This document shows positions 1 through 5,706 of a DNA stretch of 14,353 bases, piece after piece. The notes beneath the pieces are model-generated. The model was not told the origin of the DNA and ran no database searches. It saw nothing but the letters and a program-made list of their open reading frames with translations. The stretch spans positions 1 through 14,353 of the forward strand of contig CAUJKG010000043.1 of assembly GCA_963205465.1 (NCBI GenBank), in the 5' to 3' direction. The first letter of the stretch is position 1. Each line of letters starts with the position of its first letter. The translations under genes were made by a program, and so were the position numbers. The DNA is from Pseudomonadota bacterium. GTDB lineage: Bacteria > Pseudomonadota > Alphaproteobacteria > Rhizobiales > Xanthobacteraceae.

Positions 1-2
1 AA

Positions 3-29
3 AGCGCCGGGCCACAACGACCCAGCGCT
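3..29 (-). terminator. Likely terminator of the PsiF-like gene
   Basis: About 24 bases past the PsiF-like stop, the minus strand can form a 9-bp stem (arms 29-21 and 11-3, 9-nt loop). Read as minus-strand RNA, the only imperfect pair is a U-G wobble. The same pair would be an A-C mismatch on the plus strand, which favours the minus direction. The last stem base and the two bases after it read TTT, and the window edge at base 1 cuts off the rest of any T-tract. Confidence 0.5.
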
Positions 30-52
30 CCTCCAACAAAGCCGAGCCTGTT

Positions 53-295
53 CTAGCTGCCGACGGCGTCTTTGACGCACTTGTTTGTGAAGCTGGTCTT
101 GGCGGCACCGTTGAGCTTCTTGTCGGCCGCCTGCTTGTCGCAGGACGTCTTGGCGTCGGTTTCGCACTTCTTCAGGAAGCTGGTCTTCGCAGCGCCGTTG
201 TACTTCTTTTCGACCGCTGTCGCATTGCAGCTAGCCTGCGCATTGGCGGCCGTGGCGGCAAAAGACAGCGCAAGCGCCAGAATGATCGTACGCAT
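53..295 (-). CDS. Secreted PsiF-repeat protein
   Basis: This 80-residue protein starts with a signal peptide (residues 1-19, likely cut after Ala-Asn-Ala). Two copies of a PsiF-type repeat follow, at about 23-48 and 52-77. Each copy has the pattern C-x4-A-x2-K-x3-G-A-A-K-T-S-F-x2-K-C, giving four cysteines (23, 44, 52, 73). Two repeats is the usual make-up of the family. E. coli PsiF is phosphate-starvation inducible, but its molecular role is unknown. A longer frame begins at 394, but I chose the ATG at 293-295 because GGAGGA lies 8 nt upstream and the signal peptide begins there. It lies downstream of the MFS gene on the same strand, separated by about 107 bp that contain an inverted repeat. 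I saw no Pho box. The family call is firm; the function is open. Confidence 0.85.
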   Translation of the reverse strand: MRTIILALALSFAATAANAQASCNATAVEKKYNGAAKTSFLKKCETDAKTSCDKQAADKKLNGAAKTSFTNKCVKDAVGS

Positions 296-303
296 TTCGG
301 TAT

Positions 304-309
304 TCCTCC
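304..309 (-). promoter_or_regulatory. Ribosome binding site of the PsiF-like gene
   Basis: On the minus strand this reads GGAGGA and stands 8 nt before the ATG at 295-293. It decides the start in favour of the 80-residue form with an N-terminal signal peptide over a 113-residue extension. Confidence 0.8.
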
Positions 310-380
310 ATCGCCCCCGGAACGATTCCGGAGATGCGGGAGCATAGCGAAGGCAGAGATTGCGACCGGAAAATGACGCG

Positions 381-400
381 ACAAAAGTGGGCACTTTTGT
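381..400 (-). terminator. Perfect inverted repeat, possible MFS-gene terminator
   Basis: ACAAAAGTG and CACTTTTGT form a perfect 9-bp inverted repeat around GG, starting 2 nt past the MFS stop codon. As RNA it would form an 8-bp stem with a 4-nt loop and a U-rich 3' arm in either direction. There is no T-tract beyond the stem on either strand, so termination would be weak. It also resembles the short 'AAAAGTGGG' palindromic intergenic repeats I recall from Bradyrhizobium relatives. An operator upstream of the PsiF-like gene is another option. Confidence 0.4.
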
Positions 401-402
401 AC

Positions 403-1620
403 TTATGAAACCGCCCGTTCCGGCCTCCCCAGATACACTACGACGGCTGCAATCAGATCAAGAACCGCCGCCAGCATCAGCGCCTCGCGGTACCCGCCGA
501 AGTAGTCGTGGAGCCACCCGAACATCGCCGGTCCCAGCGCCGAGGCAAAGCCGATGCACATCCAGCAGACACCGTAAATAGAAGCAAAAACGCCTGCGCC
601 GAACTCCTGCCGGACAATGATGGGGGAAAGCGTTGTCACGTTGCCGGTGGTCAGGCCGTAAGCGAGGCTCGCAGTGATCAGCATCCAGGCCGCCGGGACG
701 GCGGCAATTGCCCCGAGCGATAAGGCTGCAACAAATAGCACCGCCGCCGTGGTAATCCGAAGGTCGACGTGATCGGCCCAGCGCGCCAGCGCGACGCGGC
801 CCAAAAAAGCTGCCACCGCCGTAATCGAAACGATGAACGCGGCGCCGGCGGCCCCCAGCGCGGGCACAGCAAGCGTCACGTGATGGGTCAAAAATCCCAT
901 CTGCACGCCCAGTCCGAGCGCAAAGGCAATCACCACGCTGACAAACGCGGTCGTGCGGAGCGCTTCACTCCTGCTCCAGACTCTTACCGGCTTGTCGTCG
1001 GACTTCGGCGCGGACGGTTCACCGTCAGGATGCAGTCCCATATCGGCCGGCGATTTCCTGAGCACGAATATGGCCAGCGGAAGGATAACAATGAGTGCTG
1101 CGGCCGCGCTCCACATCATCGCCTGTTCGAGGCCGAGACGGGAGATCGCGAAAATCAGAAGCGGCGTGGAAGTCATTCCGCCAATCGAGGCGCCAAGCAT
1201 GGCGGTCGATATGGCCCTGCCTTGATGCCGCTCGAACCACGGTGAAAGCGTAGCCGATAGTGTCGTCACCGAAATGCAGGAGAAACCAAGTCCCGAAAGG
1301 GAAAATGCTGCAAAGACGTGCCAGGGCTCTCGCACCTGCCCGATAAAAAATACACCAGAGGCAATAAGCAGCGCGCCCAGCGCAATGATCGGCCGCGGTC
1401 CATATTTGCCGACCGCTGGTCCGGTGATGGCCGAGGCAACGGAGGAGAGCAACACAGATACGGTAATTGCGGACGAAATCGAACCAACCGACCATCCGTG
1501 CAGTTCAGCGATCGCGTGGAGATAAACGCCGATCCCGAAGACGCCCAGACCCCAACTGAACACCGCAATAAGCAGACAGGCGGCGACCATCCACCAGCCA
1601 TAAAAAATCCGGCCCGCCAT
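403..1620 (-). CDS. MFS transporter, oxalate/formate-antiporter-like group
   Basis: This 405-residue inner-membrane protein has about 12 hydrophobic segments in two halves, split by a charged central loop near residues 190-215, the normal length and layout for the major facilitator superfamily. The N-terminal FYGWWMV stretch (6-12) is typical of the OxlT/monocarboxylate-like MFS groups. The loop 2-3 signature is present in a variant form, G-P-A-V-G-K-Y-G-P-R at 67-76, without the usual Asp. The second half carries a matching G-R-V-A-L-A-R-W-A-D loop. Family knowledge suggests proton-linked uptake or efflux of a small organic anion, but the substrate cannot be read from sequence. The ATG at 1620 follows a modest GGGGTG element. 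No regulator gene adjoins it, and the 116-bp upstream gap shows no convincing promoter. Confidence 0.85.
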   Translation of the reverse strand: MAGRIFYGWWMVAACLLIAVFSWGLGVFGIGVYLHAIAELHGWSVGSISSAITVSVLLSSVASAITGPAVGKYGPRPIIALGALLIASGVFFIGQVREPWHVFAAFSLSGLGFSCISVTTLSATLSPWFERHQGRAISTAMLGASIGGMTSTPLLIFAISRLGLEQAMMWSAAAALIVILPLAIFVLRKSPADMGLHPDGEPSAPKSDDKPVRVWSRSEALRTTAFVSVVIAFALGLGVQMGFLTHHVTLAVPALGAAGAAFIVSITAVAAFLGRVALARWADHVDLRITTAAVLFVAALSLGAIAAVPAAWMLITASLAYGLTTGNVTTLSPIIVRQEFGAGVFASIYGVCWMCIGFASALGPAMFGWLHDYFGGYREALMLAAVLDLIAAVVVYLGRPERAVS

Positions 1621-1736
1621 ATCATCAACACCCCACAGGAGTGCTCACGTATAAACGGGTTCGCGTCCACGGGCGATGCCGTGATTTACTGCTTTAGAGT
1701 GATATCGCGAGGCTACGTTGGAAGCCGTTCGGAACG

Positions 1737-1946
1737 TCAGTGAAGCGTACCGTTCGCTTTCGAGCCGGCGTCCAACAAGCGATCGGTCGGCGGGATGTCC
1801 TCGATCCGATCGTAGTGCTGACTGATATCCTTCCATACCCGCGCGATGCGCGCCCACTCTACGCGAGCCTCTTGCGGCAAAGCCGGATCATTGGCCTTGT
1901 TGACCGCTTCGACCGCACTGGCGTGGCAATATTCGAGGACTCTCAT
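1737..1946 (-). CDS. Small conserved-looking hypothetical protein (69 aa)
   Basis: The product has 69 residues, no signal peptide and no membrane segment. Residues 1-48 look like a helical pair, with the pattern EYCHAS-AVEAVNKANDP followed by EARVEWARIARVWKDISQHYD. This recalls the many small Rhizobiales proteins of the 'YR..A.EC...A....DP..R.....A..W..LA' type, whose function is unknown; the link is by pattern memory only. A TAG lies two codons upstream in frame, so the ATG at 1946 is the only possible ATG start and there are no later methionines. The upstream sequence lacks a well-placed ribosome site: AGGAG is about 16 nt away. It does carry GGAAC-N17-CGTT ending 8 nt before the ATG, suggesting EcfG control and a leaderless or near-leaderless message. 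Confidence 0.7.
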   Translation of the reverse strand: MRVLEYCHASAVEAVNKANDPALPQEARVEWARIARVWKDISQHYDRIEDIPPTDRLLDAGSKANGTLH

Positions 1947-1954
1947 GGTGGCCT

Positions 1955-1980
1955 AACGCGGCTCCTGTCCGCGTTGTTCC
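1955..1980 (-). promoter_or_regulatory. EcfG-type promoter of the 69-aa gene
   Basis: On the minus strand GGAAC (1980-1976) and CGTT (1958-1955) are separated by 17 nt. This fits the GGAAC-N16/17-CGTT consensus of the alphaproteobacterial general-stress sigma factor EcfG/SigT/RpoE2. The -10 element ends 8 nt before the ATG, so transcription would begin at or very near the start codon. Confidence 0.55.
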
Positions 1981-2025
1981 TTTGCGCGCTTTGTAATCGA
2001 CACACAAATAAACCTCTCGTGAGCG

Positions 2026-2050
2026 GGAACTGATGTCTTGCGGATGAATT
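2026..2050 (+). promoter_or_regulatory. Degenerate EcfG-like promoter before the sRNA candidate
   Basis: GGAAC (2026-2030), extended as GGGAAC, is followed after 16 nt by AATT (2047-2050), which keeps only the TT of the CGTT box. A TTATAT at 2049-2054 could act as a vegetative -10 instead, but without a convincing -35. Initiation would fall near 2055-2060, just ahead of the sRNA candidate. Confidence 0.25.
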
Positions 2051-2054
2051 ATAT

Positions 2055-2133
2055 GCCTGTCGAACAACGCCTCCTCCCCCCGGGCGATCGGCAACCAAAC
2101 CCGGAGAGCGCCTCGCCTCCGGGTTTCCTTTTT
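2055..2133 (+). ncRNA. Candidate small RNA with an anti-Shine-Dalgarno loop
   Basis: The plus strand has no open frame worth calling here, yet it ends in a strong intrinsic terminator. The proposed RNA is about 75-80 nt. Its first hairpin has CGCC (2068-2071) pairing with GGCG (2083-2086), which exposes a C-rich loop. The run CCTCCTCCCCCC (2070-2081) is complementary to the Shine-Dalgarno sequence. An outer TGCC/GGCA pair (2054-2057 and 2090-2093) could extend the stem. The terminator hairpin follows. Size, exposed CCUCCUCC and terminator match the stress-linked 'cuckoo' RNAs of Alphaproteobacteria (for example CcsR1-4 of Rhodobacter). The 5' end is a guess based on the promoter-like site at 2026-2050. 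The alternative is a 5' leader or attenuator of the DUF3309 gene, whose ATG lies 24 nt downstream. Confidence 0.4.
2097..2133 (+). terminator. Strong intrinsic terminator upstream of DUF3309
   Basis: AAACCCGGAG (2097-2106) and CTCCGGGTTT (2117-2126) form a perfect 10-bp stem with a 10-nt loop, followed by CC and a run of five T (2129-2133). No T-tract exists on the other side, so it acts on the plus strand. No plus-strand protein gene precedes it, which implies either a short RNA ending here or attenuation of the next gene. Confidence 0.85.
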
Positions 2134-2144
2134 CGGGTGGCGAT

Positions 2145-2149
2145 GGAGG
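2145..2149 (+). promoter_or_regulatory. Ribosome binding site of the DUF3309 gene
   Basis: GGAGG stands 7 nt before the ATG at 2157. The ideal sequence and spacing support translation of this 54-codon gene. It begins 11 nt after the last T of the upstream terminator. Confidence 0.85.
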
Positions 2150-2156
2150 CTGCACG

Positions 2157-2321
2157 ATGTCTTTGGGCACGATCCTTCTGATCGTTTTGATCATTATTTT
2201 GCTGGGCGGTTTTTCCGGTTTTGGCGGCGGCCCGTTCTACGGCACCGGCTATTACGGCGGCGGCGGCCTTGGTCTGGTGATCGTAATCTTGCTGATATTG
2301 GTCCTGATGGGGCGTATCTGA
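2157..2321 (+). CDS. DUF3309 family small membrane protein (54 aa)
   Basis: This 54-residue peptide is easily missed because of its length. It has an N-terminal hydrophobic helix (about 5-18, T-I-L-L-I-V-L-I-I-I-L-L-G), a glycine/tyrosine-rich middle (19-37, with GYYGGGG) and a second hydrophobic helix (38-51), and it ends in M-G-R-I. This two-helix layout with a Gly-rich turn and a terminal G-R-I is the hallmark of DUF3309, a family of about 50 residues common in Rhizobiales and of unknown function. It probably sits in the inner membrane as a hairpin. A strong ribosome site precedes it and intrinsic terminators lie on both sides, so it may be expressed as a very short mRNA, possibly by read-through of the upstream terminator. 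The family call is confident; the role is not known. Confidence 0.85.
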   Translation: MSLGTILLIVLIIILLGGFSGFGGGPFYGTGYYGGGGLGLVIVILLILVLMGRI

Positions 2322-2336
2322 CCTGCCCATGCGAAG

Positions 2337-2373
2337 AAATGCCCCGTAGGGTAAAGCCTGCTGGGCATTTTTT
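2337..2373 (+). terminator. Intrinsic terminator of the DUF3309 gene
   Basis: AAATGCCC (2337-2344) and GGGCATTT (2363-2370) form an 8-bp stem with an 18-nt loop, and the T-run continues to 2373 (six T in a row). It begins 15 nt after the DUF3309 stop and ends about 20 nt before the kinase promoter, separating the two transcription units. Confidence 0.7.
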
Positions 2374-2394
2374 GCATTTTATGGGGCTTGCGCG

Positions 2395-2419
2395 GGAACT
2401 TATTGGCCTGTGGAACGTT
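2395..2419 (+). promoter_or_regulatory. EcfG-type promoter of the hybrid kinase gene
   Basis: GGAAC (2395-2399) and CGTT (2416-2419) with exactly 16 nt between them is a full match to the EcfG/SigT general-stress promoter. It stands 58 nt before the ATG chosen for the kinase. A second GGAAC at 2412-2416 has no properly spaced partner. The frame's farthest start (TTG at 2388) would lie upstream of this promoter, which argues against it. Confidence 0.65.
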
Positions 2420-2477
2420 CGCGCATGCACGCTTTGGGGACCGACAGGAATTGAATTCCGCTGAGCACTTCACCGCA

Positions 2478-4367
2478 ATGCACCCGGATGACGGGCGGTA
2501 CGGGCTGCTGCTCGATGCCATCGCCGATTATGCGATCTATATGCTCGACCCAAACGGAACGGTTGCGAGCTGGAACGCCGGAGCCCAGCGCATCAAAGGG
2601 TACAAGGCTGGCGAAATCATTGGTGAGAATTTCTCCCGGTTCTACAGTGATGAGGATCGTGCAAACGCCCACCCGCAACGGGCGCTCGCCGCGGCCGCAG
2701 AGCACGGCAGCTTCAAATCTGAAGGTTGGCGCATCCGGAAGGATGGCACCCGATTCTGGGCACACGCGGTCTTTGATGCCATGCGCGACGGCACCGGGAA
2801 GCTCATTGGCTTCGCGAACGTTACCCGCGACCTGACCGAGCGCAAGACTACACAGGACGCGCTTCGTCAAAGCGAGCAACAATTCCGTCTGCTTGTCGAA
2901 GGCGTCACGGATTACGCAATCTATATGCTTGATCCCACCGGCCGCGTGGCGAGCTGGAATACGGGCGCCGAGCGCATCAAGGGCTACAAAGCCTCGGAAA
3001 TACTCGGCCAGCACTTTTCGCGCTTTTATACCGAAGAAGACCGGCTCGCCGGTGCGCCGGAAAAAGCGCTGGAGACGGCAATTCGCGAAGGCCGTTTCGA
3101 AAAGGAGTCCTATCGGCTGCGCAAAGACGGTTCGAAGTTCATCGCTCACATCGTGATCGATCCGATATTCGACGAGCGGCGCGGTGTGATCGGTTTTGCG
3201 AAAATCACACGCGACATTACCGAGCGCGAGGAGAGCCGGCTGGCGCTGGAGCGCACCCGCGAGCAGCTATTCCACTCGCAAAAGATGGAAGCGATCGGAA
3301 AGCTCACCGGAGGCGTCGCGCACGACTTCAACAACCTTCTCATGGTAATCCAGAGCAGTCTGGAACTTCTGCGCAAGCGCACGCCGGATAACGCGCAAAT
3401 CACTCCGCTCATTCAGAACGCCTTGCGTGCAACCGAGCGCGGTTCGGCGCTGACGCAGCGAATGCTTGCCTTTGCCCGGCGGCAGGACATTGAAAAACGC
3501 GTCATCGACATGCCCCGGCTCATCGCCGACACGAGAGAGCTATTGCAGCGTTCGCTTGGCCCCGCCTTCAATGTCGTGGCGGAGTTCGACGGCAAAATCC
3601 CGAACGTGCTCGCGGACCCGAACCAGCTGGAAAGCGCCCTCCTCAACCTTGCCTTCAACGCGCGAGATGCCATGCCCGACGGCGGATTGATTGCGATCAC
3701 GCTGCGCGGTTCGCGCAATCCTGCATCCGATCTTCCGAGTGGCGACTATGTTTCGATCGCCATGAAAGATTCCGGCCACGGCATGGATGCCGATACGCTC
3801 CGGCAAGCCGCCGACCCGTTTTTTACCACCAAGGGTATTGGCAAAGGGACCGGGCTCGGTCTCTCCATGGTGCAAGGAATGGCCGAGCAGGCAGGCGGCG
3901 CGTTTCGGCTGACCAGTCAGCCTGGCGCCGGCACGACCGCCGAAATCCTGCTTCCCGTAGCGAACAGCGATGTCACGGACGAGAAAGAAAAACAGAGCAC
4001 GGCGGACACCGCATCCCGGCCTTTGGTGATTGTCGCGGTCGATGACGACAGCCTTGTTTTGATGAACACGACCGCCATGCTCGAAGATCTTGGCCATACC
4101 GTGCTCGAAGCAAGTTCGGCGCGGGAAGCGCTCGAGCTGTTGCGAAACACGAAGGTAGACCTGGTCATCACCGACCACGCCATGCCAGGCACCACGGGGC
4201 TGCAACTTGCCAAGACGATCCTTGCCGAACAGCCGAACCTGCCGATCCTGCTTGCGACCGGATACGCGGAACTCGATCCCGACGCGGGCATCCAGCTTCC
4301 GCGACTGGGCAAACCGTTTCTTCAGAACGACCTGAAAGCGGCAATGGAAAAGGCGATGAAGCGATAG
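2478..4367 (+). CDS. Hybrid sensor histidine kinase, PAS-PAS-HisKA-HATPase-REC
   Basis: From the ATG at 2478 the protein has 629 residues. Two PAS domains (about 11-120 and 138-250) are close copies sharing DYAIYMLDP-x-G-x-VASWN, RIKGYKA and FSRFY. Next come a dimerisation/phosphorylation helix with H282 in GGVAHDFNNLL, and an ATPase domain with N-box N394 (N-A-R-D-A-M), G1 box D431-S-G-H-G and glycine lid GKGTGLGLS (455-463). A C-terminal receiver (about 515-629) has acidic DDD 522-524, phospho-acceptor D566, T594 and K612. All catalytic residues are present. No membrane segment is seen, so it is a cytoplasmic sensor, probably passing phosphate within the protein or to an unlinked partner. 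Longer frames from TTG at 2388 or 2451 exist, but the first PAS begins about 10 residues after this ATG and the EcfG-like promoter at 2395-2419 excludes 2388. The ribosome site is weak. It ends 1 nt from the convergent lipoprotein gene. The input signal is unknown. Confidence 0.9.
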   Translation: MHPDDGRYGLLLDAIADYAIYMLDPNGTVASWNAGAQRIKGYKAGEIIGENFSRFYSDEDRANAHPQRALAAAAEHGSFKSEGWRIRKDGTRFWAHAVFDAMRDGTGKLIGFANVTRDLTERKTTQDALRQSEQQFRLLVEGVTDYAIYMLDPTGRVASWNTGAERIKGYKASEILGQHFSRFYTEEDRLAGAPEKALETAIREGRFEKESYRLRKDGSKFIAHIVIDPIFDERRGVIGFAKITRDITEREESRLALERTREQLFHSQKMEAIGKLTGGVAHDFNNLLMVIQSSLELLRKRTPDNAQITPLIQNALRATERGSALTQRMLAFARRQDIEKRVIDMPRLIADTRELLQRSLGPAFNVVAEFDGKIPNVLADPNQLESALLNLAFNARDAMPDGGLIAITLRGSRNPASDLPSGDYVSIAMKDSGHGMDADTLRQAADPFFTTKGIGKGTGLGLSMVQGMAEQAGGAFRLTSQPGAGTTAEILLPVANSDVTDEKEKQSTADTASRPLVIVAVDDDSLVLMNTTAMLEDLGHTVLEASSAREALELLRNTKVDLVITDHAMPGTTGLQLAKTILAEQPNLPILLATGYAELDPDAGIQLPRLGKPFLQNDLKAAMEKAMKR

Positions 4368-4368
4368 C

Positions 4369-4572
4369 CTATTGGTGACCGGGGCAGCGCTGGGCGCGAA
4401 GCGCTTCCTGCGCCGCAGCGCGCCGATACGCGGTCGCCGAAAGGTCACTGGCCATCTGCGCGAACTCATTGCAGCGGGCTTCCGCTGTCGTGGTCACCGG
4501 ACCCTGGTTCGGACCAACCTGGGCACAGCCAGCCAGAATCAGGGCGAGCCCCGCCACTCCAAACCATCTCAT
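4369..4572 (-). CDS. Small putative lipoprotein (67 aa)
   Basis: A 67-residue product with a lipoprotein signal peptide: positive Arg2, hydrophobic core 4-12, and lipobox L13-A14-G15-C16. The mature part is about 52 residues and polar, with two further cysteines (34 and 63) that may form a periplasmic disulfide. Asp is not at the +2 position (Ala17), so export to the outer membrane is possible. GAGGAAG lies 8 nt before the ATG at 4572 and fixes the start. The gene is convergent with the kinase gene with only one base between the stop codons, and no separate terminator is visible. I do not recognise a domain family. Many Rhizobiales genomes carry short lipoproteins of this kind with unknown roles. 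Confidence 0.75.
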   Translation of the reverse strand: MRWFGVAGLALILAGCAQVGPNQGPVTTTAEARCNEFAQMASDLSATAYRRAAAQEALRAQRCPGHQ

Positions 4573-4667
4573 ATTCGAAACTTCCTCAGCCTTGCGGAGG
4601 GGAATTAGCCGCTCGCGCCCGCACCCGTCGCCGCGGCATGGCGTCCCTTACCCAACAAACTTGTTAC

Positions 4668-4695
4668 TCGACCTGGGCCGGAGAGGTTTTATCAT
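4668..4695 (+). promoter_or_regulatory. Possible vegetative promoter of the DUF427 gene
   Basis: TCGACC (4668-4673) and TATCAT (4690-4695) are separated by 16 nt, each matching four or five of six sigma-70 positions. They lie about 37 nt before the DUF427 start. A palindrome AACAA-AC-TTGTT (4654-4665) just upstream could be a regulator site. Both are weak calls. Confidence 0.25.
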
Positions 4696-4731
4696 TTTGA
4701 ATCTCGAAAAACCGAGTCCCACGCGACAAAC

Positions 4732-5091
4732 ATGCTCCTCCCCGGCCCTGACCACCCGATCACGATCGTCCGTGAACCTCATATGGTACGTGTCGTATTC
4801 AACGGCGCGGTCATCGCCGAGACTTCGCGGGCCTTGCGCCTCGCCGAAGCCTCTTATCGGCCGGTCCTCTATCTACCGCGCGAAGATGCGCGCATGGAAT
4901 ATTTTACTCAGACCGACCACCAAACCAGCTGTCCCTATAAAGGAAAAGCTTCGTACTTCACGCTGGAAGTTGGTGGAAAACGCAGTGAAAACGCCGTCTG
5001 GTCTTATGAGACGCCGTTTGCGGCTGTTGCCGAGATTGCCGGCGCGCTTGCATTTTATCCGCAACGCGTGGATTTCATCGAGATCGAATGA
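4732..5091 (+). CDS. DUF427 domain-containing protein
   Basis: The 119-residue product matches DUF427 (Pfam PF04248) over almost its whole length. It has an N-terminal LPGPDHPITI, the core R-V-V-F-N-G-x-V-I-A-E-T-x-R-A-L-R-L-x-E-A-S-Y, P-R-E-D-x-R-M, T-D-H-x-T-x-C-P-Y-K-G-x-A-S-Y-F, and near the end A-V-W-S-Y-E-x-P and A-F-Y-P-x-R-V-D. The strict TDH...CPYKG signature contains conserved His and Cys residues. No signal peptide or membrane segment is seen, so it should be cytoplasmic. The biochemical role of the family is not established. The start was chosen because M-L-L-P-G-P-D-H-P matches the usual N-terminus; the ribosome site is poor. It is transcribed in the same direction as the next gene, 91 bp away, but the two are not clearly an operon. 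Confidence 0.9.
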   Translation: MLLPGPDHPITIVREPHMVRVVFNGAVIAETSRALRLAEASYRPVLYLPREDARMEYFTQTDHQTSCPYKGKASYFTLEVGGKRSENAVWSYETPFAAVAEIAGALAFYPQRVDFIEIE

Positions 5092-5182
5092 TGCTCCGAG
5101 CAGATCGCGCTCGCGGCATTTCGCGGGTTTTGCTACATTCGGCGAACCATCACCGCTCGGGCGCCACATCCTGGAAACTGCC

Positions 5183-5614
5183 ATGAAAACATTTACTACA
5201 ACTGCTGCCGCGTTCTTTCTGAGCTGCGCATTTGTTTCCCCGGTATTTGCGTTCGGGGCGGTTGCTACCGCGGTACCCGCGGACGTCGCGCGAGACGGCT
5301 ATTCCAGCGGAATCTCCTACAACTTCAAGACCGCACGTGAGGCAGAAGACCGCGCGCTGCAGGAGTGCCAGACAACCCAGGACGCCCCGGCAGAAACGAA
5401 GAAGCTGTGCCGGGTTATTCAGTCTTTCGAAAATCAATGCGTTGCCGTGGCCCTCGACCCGCAAGCTGGAACCCCCGGAGCCGGATGGGCATTGGGCGAT
5501 ACCCTAGCGCTGGCGCGCAGCAACGCGCTCCAGCGCTGCGAGGATACCGCAGGCAACGATCGCCGCGGCGAATGCCGGATAACGGCGGAAGGCTGCGACG
5601 GCCGGGCGAAATAG
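5183..5614 (+). CDS. Secreted DUF4189 domain protein
   Basis: The gene encodes 143 residues with a signal peptide (1-23, cut near VFA-F). A compact domain follows, of the DUF4189 type: tandem 'A..A...AL..C' helices at about 50-62 and 108-119 alternating with strands that contain cysteines. The mature part has six cysteines (62, 76, 86, 119, 131, 138), which suggests three disulfides in the periplasm. DUF4189 proteins are widespread in Rhizobiales, and their function is unknown. The frame stays open far upstream to 4469, but that part overlaps the DUF427 gene in another frame and reads as unrelated low-quality protein. The ATG at 5183, with GGAAA 6-7 nt upstream and the signal peptide starting exactly there, is the real start. 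A TGCTACATT extended -10-like element lies at 5131-5139 without a good -35. Confidence 0.85.
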   Translation: MKTFTTTAAAFFLSCAFVSPVFAFGAVATAVPADVARDGYSSGISYNFKTAREAEDRALQECQTTQDAPAETKKLCRVIQSFENQCVAVALDPQAGTPGAGWALGDTLALARSNALQRCEDTAGNDRRGECRITAEGCDGRAK

Positions 5615-5706
5615 CCGCCGTCGTCCGGATACGCCGCGCAGTTGCGCGTACCCTGCCGGTATCGAGCATTTTCGCGTCTTTGCTCCTGAATTCGCGGAAG
5701 CAGACA

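Noticed and set aside
1731..1754. GGAAC-N15-CGTT on the plus strand
   Set aside because: The spacing is one base short of the usual 16-17, and it points into the antisense of the 69-aa gene with no gene start nearby. It could be an antisense promoter, but it is most likely chance.
2416..2432. Second GGAAC and an ATG at 2425 near the kinase promoter
   Set aside because: The second GGAAC (2412-2416) has no CGTT at 16-17 nt, and the ATG at 2425 is out of frame with the kinase.
3540..4469. 309-codon minus-strand frame opposite the kinase gene
   Set aside because: An antisense shadow. The plus strand encodes intact HATPase and receiver motifs.
4469..5614. Long 381-codon plus-strand open frame
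   Set aside because: Its first 238 codons overlap the well-supported DUF427 gene and the lipoprotein gene in other frames and read as Arg/Ser/Pro-rich noise. Only the part from the ATG at 5183, with a signal peptide and ribosome site, is real.
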